Assembly: GCF_003248515.1 (NCBI RefSeq)
Contig: NZ_QFOB01000019.1
Coordinates: forward strand, 1-52,258
DNA: 52,258 nucleotides
Source: Sphingomonas sp.
GTDB lineage: Bacteria > Pseudomonadota > Alphaproteobacteria > Sphingomonadales > Sphingomonadaceae
Reading direction: 5' to 3'
This document shows positions 17,715-26,252 of this stretch, one piece after another. A model generated the notes under the pieces. That model was not told where the DNA came from and made no database searches. It saw only the letters and a program-made list of their open reading frames with translations. The first letter of the stretch is position 1. Every line of letters begins with the position of its first letter. The position numbers and the translations under genes are program-made.

Positions 17715-17773
17715 CATGCGTGGCATGAGGCGGGCGGGCGGCGGCGCTGCCCGCATTCCGCGGGAGAAGCCCG

Positions 17774-18610
17774 ATGCGGCGCTCGCTGATCGTCACCGCC
17801 GACGATTTCGGCGCGTCGCACGCCGTCAACGAAGCCGTCGAGCGGGCGCATCGGCACGGCATCCTCACCGCCGCGAGCCTGATGGTGGCGGGCCAGGCCG
17901 CCGATGACGCGATCGCGCGGGCAAAGGCGATGCCGGGGCTCGGCGTCGGCCTGCATGTCGTGCTGGTCGAAGGGCGGCCGGTCCTGCCGCCCGCGCAGGT
18001 GCCGGATCTGGTGGATGCATCCGGCCGCTTCCGGGAGGATATGGTCGGCACCGCATTCCGGATCGCGCTGAAGCCGGGCGTCCGGCGCCAGCTTCATGCC
18101 GAGATCGAGGCGCAGTTCGCGGCCTTCGCGGCGACGGGGCTGCCGCTGGATCATGTGAACACGCACAAGCATTTCCACCTTCATCCGATGATCGCATCCG
18201 CCATCCTTTCCGCTGGCCGGCGGCACGGGCTGCGGGCGATGCGGGCGCCGGTGGAGCCGCGCGCGATCCTCGCTTCGATCGAGATGGATCGGCCGCCACG
18301 GCGCGATCCGGCCGCCTTCTGGGCGCGATCGACTGCGCGCCGGCTTGCGCGGGCGGGCCTGCGCGTGCCGGATCAGGTGTTCGGCCTCGCCTGGACGGGC
18401 GCGATGACGGCGGCGCGGGTGCGCGGGATCGTGGAGCGACTGCCGGAGGGCATCAGCGAACTCTATCTTCATCCCGCGACGGACGGAGGCTGGGAAGGGG
18501 CGGCGCCGGGCTATGATTATGCCGGCGAGCTTGCGGCGCTGGTGGATCCGGACGTAATCGCCTCGGCACATGAGCGCGCCCGTCTGATGCGCTTCGCCGA
18601 TCTTGCCTGA
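17774..18610 (+). CDS. hpnK: Hopanoid-associated deacetylase HpnK (ChbG/YdjC family)
   Basis: A 278-residue ChbG/HpnK carbohydrate deacetylase. The metal-binding start motif is TADDFGASHAVNEAV (D10, D11), followed by GVGLHVVLVEG and the NTHKHFHLHP histidine cluster, and YLHPATDG near the end. HpnK removes the acetyl group from the N-acetylglucosaminyl hopanoid made by HpnI. The ATG is preceded by GGGAGAAG at good spacing. It follows hpnJ in the same strand and precedes the ferritin-like gene by 13 bp. Confidence 0.93.
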   Translation: MRRSLIVTADDFGASHAVNEAVERAHRHGILTAASLMVAGQAADDAIARAKAMPGLGVGLHVVLVEGRPVLPPAQVPDLVDASGRFREDMVGTAFRIALKPGVRRQLHAEIEAQFAAFAATGLPLDHVNTHKHFHLHPMIASAILSAGRRHGLRAMRAPVEPRAILASIEMDRPPRRDPAAFWARSTARRLARAGLRVPDQVFGLAWTGAMTAARVRGIVERLPEGISELYLHPATDGGWEGAAPGYDYAGELAALVDPDVIASAHERARLMRFADLA

Positions 18611-18623
18611 AGGTGGCCTGCCG

Positions 18624-19514
18624 ATGAACTATGTCCCGCCCTCGATCCGCGCCGGAGGCGGCGAGACCGTGGCCCTCGGCAGCGAGGCGCACAAGGCGCT
18701 CTTCTGCCGGACCCTGCTGGAAACGCATGATCCCTATCGGCCGGCCCTGATCGACTGGCCGACGCTGGACGAGGTGACGCGCAACCGGATCGTCTCGCTG
18801 CCCATCTGGGACATCGCCGTTGCCACCGAAGGCCGGGCGGGCATGAACGTGAAGACCTATGCCGAATGCCTCACCGATCCCCTGCTGCGCGAGGCGGTGG
18901 AGATGAATGCGTTCGAGGAGCAGCGCCACAAGACCGTGCTGGCCGATATGGTGGGCGCCTACGGCATCGAACTGGCGCCCGAGCCCGCTTATGTGCGCCC
19001 GCGCGATCCCGAATTCGCGTTCATGCGCACCGGCTATTCCGAGTGCATCGACAGCTTTTTCGGATTCGGCCTGTTCCGGCTGGCCAAGGATTCGGGCTTC
19101 TTCCCGCCCGAGCTGGTCGACACGTTCGAGCCGGTGATGCGCGAGGAAGGGCGCCACATCCTGTTCTTCGTGAACTGGGTTGCCTGGTGGCGGCGGACGA
19201 TGCCGTGGTGGCGGCGCCCCCTGTTCGAGGCGAAGGTGCTGATCGTGTGGATGTTCCTGATTGGCGAGCGCATCAGCATGGCGCGCGGCATGGGCGACGA
19301 CAACACCAAGGCGCAGGAGAATAATTTCACGCTGAACGGCTCCAAGGAGCTGGGCGTGGAGGTGACCTTCCCGGAACTGGCGCGGATCTGCCTGGAGGAG
19401 AATGACAAAAGGCTGGCGCCTTATGATTCGCGTCTCATCCGTCCCCGCTTCGTGCCGGCGATGATGCGGCTGGCGCTGCGCTTCGCGGGGCGGCCGAAGA
19501 GGAGCGCGACCTGA
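18624..19514 (+). CDS. Ferritin-like (putative diiron) protein of the hopanoid cluster
   Basis: About 296 residues from ATG 18624, chosen because AAGGTGG lies about 8 nt upstream; a TTG at 18603 inside the hpnK 3' end is less likely. Two helical ExxH-type segments are visible: NAFEEQRHKTVLADM (E98/E99, H102) and MREEGRHILFFVNWVAWW (E174/E175, H178). This is the arrangement of ferritin-like four-helix diiron proteins. Aromatic, hydrophobic stretches near 180-215 (WWRRTMPWWRRPLFEAKVLIVWMFL) suggest contact with the membrane. It lies between hpnK and the hpnL-like gene, 13 bp after hpnK and touching the next frame. A hydroxylase or desaturase acting on hopanoids is possible; no function is established. 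Confidence 0.85.
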   Translation: MNYVPPSIRAGGGETVALGSEAHKALFCRTLLETHDPYRPALIDWPTLDEVTRNRIVSLPIWDIAVATEGRAGMNVKTYAECLTDPLLREAVEMNAFEEQRHKTVLADMVGAYGIELAPEPAYVRPRDPEFAFMRTGYSECIDSFFGFGLFRLAKDSGFFPPELVDTFEPVMREEGRHILFFVNWVAWWRRTMPWWRRPLFEAKVLIVWMFLIGERISMARGMGDDNTKAQENNFTLNGSKELGVEVTFPELARICLEENDKRLAPYDSRLIRPRFVPAMMRLALRFAGRPKRSAT

Positions 19515-20521
19515 CCGCCTTCGCCCGGTCCGGTCTCCTGCTCGCCACGCTCGCCGGCCTCGCCGCGGCGATCTGGGCGTTCGGATCGATCGGCTTCGCG
19601 AATGTGCTCGGCGCGGCGATGCGCCTCGGGCCGTTCGCCTTCCTCCTCTATTGCGCGGTCTCGGTCGCCGTCTTCGCGATACTGGGCGGAGCCTGGCTCG
19701 CATCGAGCCCCGGCGAGCGCGCATCCCGCCTGGGCGCCTTCACCTGGGCGCGGATGCTGCGGGAGGCGGTGGCCGATCTGCTGCCCTTCTCGCAGATCGG
19801 CGGGATCGTCATAGGCACGCGCTGGCTCATGCAATCGGGCGTCGCCGCCGCCCGCGTCTATTCATCGCTGGTGGTGGACCTGACGACCGAGATGGCGGCG
19901 CAGCTCATCTTCACGATATTCGGCCTCGCCATGATGGCGTCGCTTCTGATGGAGGCGAGCGTCGCGGCCTCGCTGCGCCCGATGATCCTGGGCGGCACGG
20001 GCATCATGGCGGCGGTCGCGGTGCTGTTCTTCCTCGCGCAGCGGCCCGCCATGCTGCTGGCCGAAAAGATATCCGGCCATTTCCTGCCGCCCGCCGCCAC
20101 CGTTGCCGTGGCGGGCCTGCGCGAGGAACTTGGCGCGGCCTATGCGCGGCGCGGGCATGTCCTGATCGCGTTCATCCTCAATCTCGCGGGATGGATCGGC
20201 ACGGCGCTGGGCGCATGGCTGGTACTGGCCTGCATGGGCGTTCCGGTCTCCGGCTGGTCGGTCCTGTCGATCGAGAGCCTGATCTACACCATTCGCAGCA
20301 TCGCCTTCATCCTTCCCGGCGCGATCGGCGCGCAGGAGGCGGGCTATGCGCTGGCGGCGCCGCTGTTCGGTATTCCGGTGGAAGCGGCGCTGGCGCTCTC
20401 GCTCGTCAAGCGGGGGAGGGATATCGCCATAGGTCTCCCCACCCTGATCGTGTGGCAGGCCCTGGAGGGGCGCCGGATCTGGAAGCGAAGATTTGCGGCC
20501 GATCGCGCGGACATAGGCTAG
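19511..20521 (+). CDS. hpnL: HpnL-like integral membrane protein (lysylphosphatidylglycerol synthase TM family)
   Basis: A polytopic membrane protein of about 336 residues related to the AglD/MprF flippase-like TM domain, called HpnL in hopanoid clusters. Helices include LLLATLAGLAAAIWAFGSIGF, FAFLLYCAVSVAVFAILGG and a C-terminal IRSIAFILPGAIGAQEAGYALAAPLFG motif typical of the family. The start is uncertain. The first ATG/GTG/TTG in frame is GTG 19604, which would delete the first membrane helix. A CTG at 19511 overlaps the upstream stop (CTGA) and restores it, so it is used here as an inferred rare start. The role in hopanoid handling is inferred from cluster conservation. Confidence 0.82.
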   Translation: MTAFARSGLLLATLAGLAAAIWAFGSIGFANVLGAAMRLGPFAFLLYCAVSVAVFAILGGAWLASSPGERASRLGAFTWARMLREAVADLLPFSQIGGIVIGTRWLMQSGVAAARVYSSLVVDLTTEMAAQLIFTIFGLAMMASLLMEASVAASLRPMILGGTGIMAAVAVLFFLAQRPAMLLAEKISGHFLPPAATVAVAGLREELGAAYARRGHVLIAFILNLAGWIGTALGAWLVLACMGVPVSGWSVLSIESLIYTIRSIAFILPGAIGAQEAGYALAAPLFGIPVEAALALSLVKRGRDIAIGLPTLIVWQALEGRRIWKRRFAADRADIG

Positions 20522-20586
20522 GCTGAGGCTTTGTGCCGGATGCCGCTCAAATGCGGACTGACCGCTTTCGCCCCAGTAGCGGACGC

Positions 20587-20904
20587 TCAGTGTGCCGGCG
20601 GATAAATCGTCCACGTTGCGGTGTAATCGGGGTTCTCGACCACCTCACCCGTTTGCCGAAGCTTATAAGATCCCAGCTGCGCTGGAAAAATGTTGTTGGA
20701 ATCGGGAGGTAGGAAGTAGTTCTCTCCTGAACGCGAGCCACCTAGCCGCAGTTCAATACCCCGAGCATCGGCCTGTTCGACCGTTCCAAAAAATTGTTCT
20801 TGTTGGTCGCCTTCCGCAGTGCGCCGCGTGATGCCGACCAGAATAACGGCTCCCAAGAGGCGGTCGCCAAACGCTTCGTCCCACTGTGGCGCGCCATCAC
20901 TCAT
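20587..20904 (-). CDS. Hypothetical protein, 105 aa
   Basis: A small soluble protein (MSDGAPQWDEAFGDRLLGAV at the start) with no signal peptide or membrane segment. It has a strand-rich middle (AVILVGITRR, EQFFGTVEQADARGIELRL) and ends TATWTIYPPAH. I do not recognise a function. Its codons are clearly less G/C-biased than the flanking genes (for example GTT, TTG, GGA, CCA), suggesting acquired or weakly expressed DNA. It converges with the hpnL-like gene and follows a 23-codon reading frame by 9 bp. Confidence 0.65.
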   Translation of the reverse strand: MSDGAPQWDEAFGDRLLGAVILVGITRRTAEGDQQEQFFGTVEQADARGIELRLGGSRSGENYFLPPDSNNIFPAQLGSYKLRQTGEVVENPDYTATWTIYPPAH

Positions 20905-20913
20905 GGTGGCTTC

Positions 20914-20985
20914 CTACTCGGCAGCCGAGGCATTTGCCAATGGCAGCTCTCCACCCAATAGCCGCCACACCTCCCGGCGGATCAC
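20914..20985 (-). CDS. Possible 23-residue peptide or gene remnant
   Basis: A GTG at 20985 overlaps the EamA stop (GTGA) and opens 23 codons (MIRREVWRLLGGELPLANAS then AAE) to TAG. The following gene starts 9 bp later, so the layout looks operonic. The codon use (TTG, GGT, GGA, CCA, AAT) matches the 105-residue gene rather than EamA. It may be a real small protein, or the surviving 3' end of a gene that was displaced when the segments joined. Nothing in the peptide identifies it. Confidence 0.25.
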   Translation of the reverse strand: MIRREVWRLLGGELPLANASAAE

Positions 20986-21902
20986 TCGTTCGAAAGCCCT
21001 CTCGCCGCAGCCTGAAGCTCCGCAGCGGCGGGCGCGCTGCGCTCTCCCAGCACCACCACGATGCTGCCGCAGATGATGAGCAGGCCGCCGCCGATCAGGC
21101 CCACCCCGGCGGGATCGCCGAAGAGCGTGATGCCGATCAGCGCGCCGATCAGCGGCTCGATATTGATGAACACGCCGGCCGCCGCGCTGCCCACGCGCGC
21201 CGCGCCATAGGCCCAGGCGGCGGTGGCGACGAAGGTGGCGAACACGCCCTGCCCCACGATGCCCGCCCAGGCGACAGGGCTGAGTGCCAGCGGCGGCGGC
21301 CCATAGAGGATCAGCGCGATCGGCAGGATCGTCGCCACCGCCACCAGCACCGTCACCGCCGGCACCGCCATCGGATCCTTCGTCTCGGGCGCCCGTTTCA
21401 GCGTCAGCAGCCAGCCGAGGAAGATCAGCAGCGAGAAAAGCGAAAGCGCGATGCCATAGGGCGTGCCCGCCCCTTCCGGCTTGCCCGCGATCAGCGCCGC
21501 GCCGATCGTGGCACCCGCCACCCCGATCCACGAGGCACGGCTGACGCGCTCGCCCATCAGCCATGCGGCCACCGCCACCAGCGCGGGCATCGCGCCCACC
21601 AGCAGCGCCGCCAGAGACACCGTCACCTGCGACAGCCCCTCGAACTGGATGAGGAAGGCCACGCCATAGAGGAAGCCGGCGATCAGCACGGGGGGCGAGC
21701 GAAACAGCGCCCGCGCCTCCGCCCGCAGCGCGAAAGGCAAGGCGACCAGGCTCGCGATGGCAAAGCGCAGCAGAATCATGTGCGCCGGCCCCACCTCGCG
21801 CAGCGCAAGCTTGCCGAGCGGAAAGCCCATGCCCCAGCACAGGCCCGAAAGCGTGAGCGCCAGGAAGGGCACGATGCGGCCGCCGGGGCGAATTCCTGTC
21901 AT
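20982..21902 (-). CDS. EamA/DMT-family transporter
   Basis: A 306-residue drug/metabolite exporter with ten predicted helices in two EamA repeats. The first repeat starts FLALTLSGLCWGMGFPLGKLAL and ends GVAGATIGAALIAG; the second ends with AAAGVFINIEPLIGALIGIT and GGGLLIICGSIVVVLGE. Such carriers export amino acids, metabolites or drugs across the inner membrane; the substrate is not predictable here. It lies 77 bp after the polysaccharide kinase gene and is probably a separate unit. Confidence 0.9.
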   Translation of the reverse strand: MTGIRPGGRIVPFLALTLSGLCWGMGFPLGKLALREVGPAHMILLRFAIASLVALPFALRAEARALFRSPPVLIAGFLYGVAFLIQFEGLSQVTVSLAALLVGAMPALVAVAAWLMGERVSRASWIGVAGATIGAALIAGKPEGAGTPYGIALSLFSLLIFLGWLLTLKRAPETKDPMAVPAVTVLVAVATILPIALILYGPPPLALSPVAWAGIVGQGVFATFVATAAWAYGAARVGSAAAGVFINIEPLIGALIGITLFGDPAGVGLIGGGLLIICGSIVVVLGERSAPAAAELQAAARGLSNE

Positions 21903-21979
21903 CCGGCGCGCGCCTTTTCCCCGATTCCGATCATGCGCCGCCGCGGTTGCCCGCTCGCGCGCCGATCTTCAAGCCGGGG

Positions 21980-22795
21980 TCAGTAATAGGCGCCGTAACC
22001 GTAGGATACGCCGTAGCCATAATCGTCGGAGAAGAGGCGACGATGATAGCGGTTGAGCACGGTGCCCAGCATCGGCGCGGGCGAAAGCATGCGGATCGTA
22101 TCCTCCACCTGCTTCTTGGTCGTCCGCCCGTCTTCCACCACCAGCAGATAGCCGTCGACCCGGTTGGCGATGATCACGGCATCGTCGTCCGCGAAGATGG
22201 GCGGCATGTCGATGATGACGATCGTGCCGGCCGGCATCGCCCGCAGCCCGGCAAACAGCGCGTCACCGCGCGGGCTGGAGAGCAATTCGCCGGTGGCGAC
22301 GTTGCGGCGATAGCCGGGGATGACGACCAGCCGCTCCTCATTCACCTGAAAGCCGATCTCCCGAATATCCTGGCGCTCCCCGCCCAGATAATCGTGAATG
22401 CCGTCTCCTTCGGGAAGGCCGAAGCGCGGCCCCATGGCGGGGCGGTGCATGTCGAGATCGATCGCGCAGACATGGGTGTCGACGAGGCGTGACAGCGCCG
22501 CCGCGAGATTGGCCGCGACGAAGGTCTTGCCGACGTTCGGCGCGGCTGACGTCACCCCGATCAGCTTCACGCCATCGTCACTGGCCAGCTTGGCGATGCG
22601 CGTGCGCAGCAGCTTGAACGGCCGCGCGCGCTGGTCCGCGCCGCGAAAACCGAAGACGAAGCGCTGGCCCAGTTCGTCGCCGGTCACCTCGAAGCGGGGA
22701 AATTCCGCTTCGTCGCCATAAAGCGGCGCGGCATCGGACGCCGTCACGGCGCGACCCTGTTTGAACGCATTACGATCGGCATCCTCATAGCTCAT
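21980..22795 (-). CDS. Exopolysaccharide BY-kinase/CpsD-like ATPase
   Basis: A 271-residue P-loop ATPase of the bacterial tyrosine-kinase family. The Walker A segment is SAAPNVGKT (K90), Walker A' is CAIDLDMHRP and Walker B is TIVIIDMPP. The C-terminus ends in a tyrosine-rich tail (DDYGYGVSYGYGAYY), the usual autophosphorylation cluster. In this family the kinase controls polymer length and export together with a Wzz-type co-polymerase, here a separate protein encoded just upstream with a 4-bp overlap. The third residue of the P-loop is unusual (APNVGKT rather than PGEGKS), but the core GKT is intact. Confidence 0.88.
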   Translation of the reverse strand: MSYEDADRNAFKQGRAVTASDAAPLYGDEAEFPRFEVTGDELGQRFVFGFRGADQRARPFKLLRTRIAKLASDDGVKLIGVTSAAPNVGKTFVAANLAAALSRLVDTHVCAIDLDMHRPAMGPRFGLPEGDGIHDYLGGERQDIREIGFQVNEERLVVIPGYRRNVATGELLSSPRGDALFAGLRAMPAGTIVIIDMPPIFADDDAVIIANRVDGYLLVVEDGRTTKKQVEDTIRMLSPAPMLGTVLNRYHRRLFSDDYGYGVSYGYGAYY

Positions 22796-24228
22796 GTTCG
22801 TGCCCGCTTCCGGTTGCGCTTCTCCAGCCAGCGAAGAACCAGATTGGGCTTGCGGGAATAATCCGGGATGATGACGAGCGGCGCGGCGCCGGCCGCATCG
22901 CGCAGCATTTCCGTGCCCCGGATCGGCTTCAGCAGCAGTTCCAGCAGCAGGACGATCGCAAGGCCCAGGCCGATGCCCGCCGCCAGGCCGCCACCCATCA
23001 GCAGCGGGCGATTGGGCTTGTAGGGCGCATCGGGCACCACGGGCGGATCGGCCAGCGTCAGCCGCTCGCCCTTCTGCTCGGTCTGCATCCGCGCCGAAAG
23101 CTGGGCGGACTGCGCCTTCGATCCGATGTCGCGATATTGATCGCGCAGCGAATCCGCCTTCTTCTCCAGCGCGTCCACCTCGGCCGCGAGCGCCGGCCCG
23201 CGCGACTGCGCGGCGCGCACCTCGCCCGATTGCGACATGATCATCGCCTTGGCCGCGCGCAGCGAGGCGATCTGGGCATTGTTCGCCCCGATCATCGGGC
23301 TCGCCTCGTTGCCGGACGAGCTGGATGCCCGGCGCGCGGCGTCCAGCTGGTTCTGCGCCGCAATCACGTCCGGATGCGTATCGGAAAAGCGCGCGCGCGC
23401 CGCCGCCAGCGCCGCCTCGGCCGCCTGCACGGCGCCGTTGCTGGATCCGTTGCTCGCGGCGAGCCGGGCATTCTCGCCCTGCAGGCCGATAATCTCCGCA
23501 TCGATGCGCGCGGCATCCGCGATGGGATTTCCGGTCGCCTGCGATTGCAGCGCGAGGAGCGGGCCATTTTCCGACTTGATCTTGGTGATCTGGCTTTCGA
23601 TCGCCGCGATCTGCGCCTGGAGCTGCGATCCCTGCTGGTTCAGGAAGTTCGAGGCGCCGATCGCCTGATCGGTCTGCGCGCTTGCGTCCACTTCCAGGAA
23701 GCGGTTCACATATTGCTGCGCCACGATCTGCGCGCGCACCGGATCCGCATAGGAGAAGCCGATCTTCAGCGCGATCGTCCGGCCGCCACCGCTGTTGGGA
23801 TCGGCGGCGATCGCCTCGATCGTGGTGGCGTCGCGCATCTTCTCGACGATCGCCGAAAGGGGCCGCGTCTGCTGCTCCTCGGCATAGAGATTGTTGGTGC
23901 GGATCAGCCGGATCAGATCCTGCCGGCTCAGCACGCGTTCGCGTGCCCGCGCGATGCGCTGGCCGATCACGTCGGTCACCGGCGAATTGACCACGTCGAG
24001 CGGCAGCTGCTGGCTCTCGATGAGCACGGTGCCGCTCGATTCATACATTTTCGGGATGGTGTAGGCCGCGCCGACACCGCCGATCAGGCCCAGGACAGCG
24101 GGAGCGATCAGCCACCAGCGCCTCTCCCAGAGAATGACGGGGAGCGCCTGGACGAGGCCGAAGCCGCCCTCTTCCTCTTCCTGTTGCGCCATCAGGGCCA
24201 GCGGCCCGGGATTGGGATAAGGGTTCAT
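22792..24228 (-). CDS. Wzz-type polysaccharide co-polymerase
   Basis: A 478-residue polysaccharide chain-length determinant starting at ATG 24228 (MNPYPNPGPLALM), one base after the stop of the barrel gene. TM1 (WWLIAPAVLGLIGGVGAAYTI) lies near residues 38-58. A long periplasmic coiled-coil-forming region follows with SNFLNQQGSQLQAQIAAI and ARARFSDTHPDVIAAQNQL. The proline-rich PPVVPDAPYKPNRPLL motif precedes TM2 near residues 420-440. It interacts with the kinase to set chain length. A 12-residue longer frame at 24261 overlaps the preceding gene and is less likely. Confidence 0.9.
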   Translation of the reverse strand: MNPYPNPGPLALMAQQEEEEGGFGLVQALPVILWERRWWLIAPAVLGLIGGVGAAYTIPKMYESSGTVLIESQQLPLDVVNSPVTDVIGQRIARARERVLSRQDLIRLIRTNNLYAEEQQTRPLSAIVEKMRDATTIEAIAADPNSGGGRTIALKIGFSYADPVRAQIVAQQYVNRFLEVDASAQTDQAIGASNFLNQQGSQLQAQIAAIESQITKIKSENGPLLALQSQATGNPIADAARIDAEIIGLQGENARLAASNGSSNGAVQAAEAALAAARARFSDTHPDVIAAQNQLDAARRASSSSGNEASPMIGANNAQIASLRAAKAMIMSQSGEVRAAQSRGPALAAEVDALEKKADSLRDQYRDIGSKAQSAQLSARMQTEQKGERLTLADPPVVPDAPYKPNRPLLMGGGLAAGIGLGLAIVLLLELLLKPIRGTEMLRDAAGAAPLVIIPDYSRKPNLVLRWLEKRNRKRART

Positions 24229-24229
24229 A

Positions 24230-25378
24230 TCACTCAAGACGCCCGAACTTGTACACCACATCGAAGGTCGCGGAATAACCCGTTACCGAGCTGCTTCCAG
24301 TCCCGACCAGCGAACCATAATCGCGATTCTGATAACGTCCACTAAACCCGGCGGAGAGACGATCGCTGATCGTGCGCGCATAGCCGCCCGAAACTTCCCA
24401 GAACTTCTGGGTCGGCAGGGACAGAACGCCGGAAGACTGGGAAATATCATAGACACCCGTCAGATTGACGCGCGAACGCGAGCTCAGTTCGTAATCCACG
24501 CTCACGCCGACGCGATTGTCCGTCCGCAGGCCGCCGAAGCCCGAACCGGCGCTCTGGCGCGATCCATCCACGCAGATACGGTAACGCGGATATTTGCCGC
24601 AGAAGCGCGCCGTAAAGCCGGGCGTGGTCGCGCTGCCACCGATATCGGAACGCTGCCGGATCAGGCTGACGCTGCCGTCGAACCGCCAGATCGCGTTGAA
24701 ATCATATTCCAGCCGCAGGCCGCCCTGATAGGATTCGCTGTCCGCGATGTTCCGGCTGTCCACCTTCTGATAGGAAAGGTCGGCGCCCACGCGCAGCTTG
24801 CTGTTGATCTGGCGCAGATATCCGCCGCGCACGCCATATTGATCGAAATTGTTGAGCGCCACGCTGGGATAGGTCGTGTGCGAATATTGCGGCCCGATAT
24901 AGAAGCTGTCGCGGCTCGTGGGCGTCCACTGCAGCGTGCCGGAGCCGGCGATCGTCCGGCTGCGCTGGCCGATCGACAGCAGATCGACGTTCGTCCCGCC
25001 CAGATCAGTGAAGTCGCGCGGATTGATCGAATCCTGATAGCGCAGCTGCGCGCTGCCGGAGAGCTTGGCGCTGAACGTCTGCTGGTGCTCGATCGAGGCC
25101 AGATAATTTTCCGGCCGCCCGTAATGGCTGAAATTCTGGTCGACGCTCGCCACGCCGGTCAGGCTCGTCGCGGAGGTTTCCGTGCGGCGGCGAAGCCAGC
25201 CGGTCAGGGTTCCACCCGCCAGCCCGCTGGTGCCGAGCGAACCCAGCCGCAGATAGGGATTGTCGCCGAAGCCCAGCCGTGCCTCGATCGAGCCGCCGGC
25301 CGTCACTTCCTGCGCATTCGCGGCACCCGCCACGCCGGCGCTCGCCAGCAGGCCGGCCAGGATCAGAGCACGCCTCAT
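24230..25378 (-). CDS. Outer-membrane beta-barrel protein of the polysaccharide operon
   Basis: A 382-residue exported protein. Residues 1-22 are a signal peptide ending ANA-QEV. The rest is a series of amphipathic strands with aromatic girdles (SAQLRYQDSINPRDF, GADLSYQKVDSRN, FSGRYQNRDYGSLV) and a C-terminal strand ending VVYKFGRLE. This fits the barrel proteins found in sphingan and PEP-CTERM-associated exopolysaccharide clusters. It probably assists export across the outer membrane. It overlaps the Wza-like gene by 4 bp and precedes the co-polymerase by one base. Confidence 0.83.
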   Translation of the reverse strand: MRRALILAGLLASAGVAGAANAQEVTAGGSIEARLGFGDNPYLRLGSLGTSGLAGGTLTGWLRRRTETSATSLTGVASVDQNFSHYGRPENYLASIEHQQTFSAKLSGSAQLRYQDSINPRDFTDLGGTNVDLLSIGQRSRTIAGSGTLQWTPTSRDSFYIGPQYSHTTYPSVALNNFDQYGVRGGYLRQINSKLRVGADLSYQKVDSRNIADSESYQGGLRLEYDFNAIWRFDGSVSLIRQRSDIGGSATTPGFTARFCGKYPRYRICVDGSRQSAGSGFGGLRTDNRVGVSVDYELSSRSRVNLTGVYDISQSSGVLSLPTQKFWEVSGGYARTISDRLSAGFSGRYQNRDYGSLVGTGSSSVTGYSATFDVVYKFGRLE

Positions 25379-26034
25379 GGAACGACGACCGTATCGCCGG
25401 CCATCAGCTGCGGGATGCCGTCACCCGCGAGATCGCTTTCGGTCGGCTTGCCCTTCAGCACGTTGCCGAGACGGGCCCGCACCACGGACGACTTGCCGTT
25501 CTTGTTGCGCAGGATCACGACATTGCCGAGATCCGCAAACTCCGTCGGCCCGCCGGCCAGCGCCAGCGCATCCAGCACCGTCACATAGCGGGACGGCGAA
25601 TAGGAACCGGGGCCTCTCACCTTGCCAATCACCGAAATCTGCATGCCCGTCGATTGCTTGACGGAAACGGTCACTTCCGGCGCGACGCCCTTATATTGCG
25701 GCGCCAGCAGGCGGGCGAGTTCGCTCTCCACCTCGTTGGTGGTCTTGCCCGCCGCCATCACGGTGCCCGCGAGCGGGAAGCCGAACGTGCCGTCGGGCAG
25801 CACCGTCAGGCCGCGTTGGAGCCGCTCGTCGCCCCACACATAGACCTCGATCTGGTCGCCGGCGCTGATGCGGTAGGTGGATGTCGCCTGCCCCGCGGCC
25901 TTCGGCGCCGTCACCGTGATCTGCGAGGCATTCGCGCTGGAGGCTTCCTTGGAAGCCGGGGTTGCTTGCGCAAGCAGGCTCGCGGGAAGAAGGGCGGCAA
26001 GGCCCAAGCTCGCTGCCACCGGGCGGAAGATCAT
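25375..26034 (-). CDS. Wza-like polysaccharide export protein
   Basis: About 219 residues from ATG 26034, which gives a signal peptide (PVAASLGLAALLPASLLAQA). A polysaccharide export domain begins at YRISAGDQIEVYVWGDERL and continues through VLPDGTFGFPLAGTVMAAG. An SLBB domain follows (ISVIGKVRGPGSYSPSR, VTVLDALALAGGPTEFAD). It forms the periplasmic and outer-membrane conduit for exopolysaccharide. There is no lipobox cysteine, unlike classical Wza. A GTG one codon earlier is an alternative start. It heads the four-gene overlapping operon down to the kinase. Confidence 0.9.
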   Translation of the reverse strand: MIFRPVAASLGLAALLPASLLAQATPASKEASSANASQITVTAPKAAGQATSTYRISAGDQIEVYVWGDERLQRGLTVLPDGTFGFPLAGTVMAAGKTTNEVESELARLLAPQYKGVAPEVTVSVKQSTGMQISVIGKVRGPGSYSPSRYVTVLDALALAGGPTEFADLGNVVILRNKNGKSSVVRARLGNVLKGKPTESDLAGDGIPQLMAGDTVVVP

Positions 26035-26252
26035 CACACAAACACCTCTCGAGAACGGGAATAAGCTTGCGAAGCGCGTCAACGCGAGCCTTATGAGTGG
26101 AATGTCCAGAGCGGGTCAAATTCCGGCATGCGCATTAACAGACCCCCGATCGCCCCGAATCAAACAATTGTAACGGCCGCCGTCAAAATATCATGCGAAG
26201 TCTTATCGCGTGCTATCTCGCCGTATCGACCGGCCCGCTGTAGCGCGAGGGT

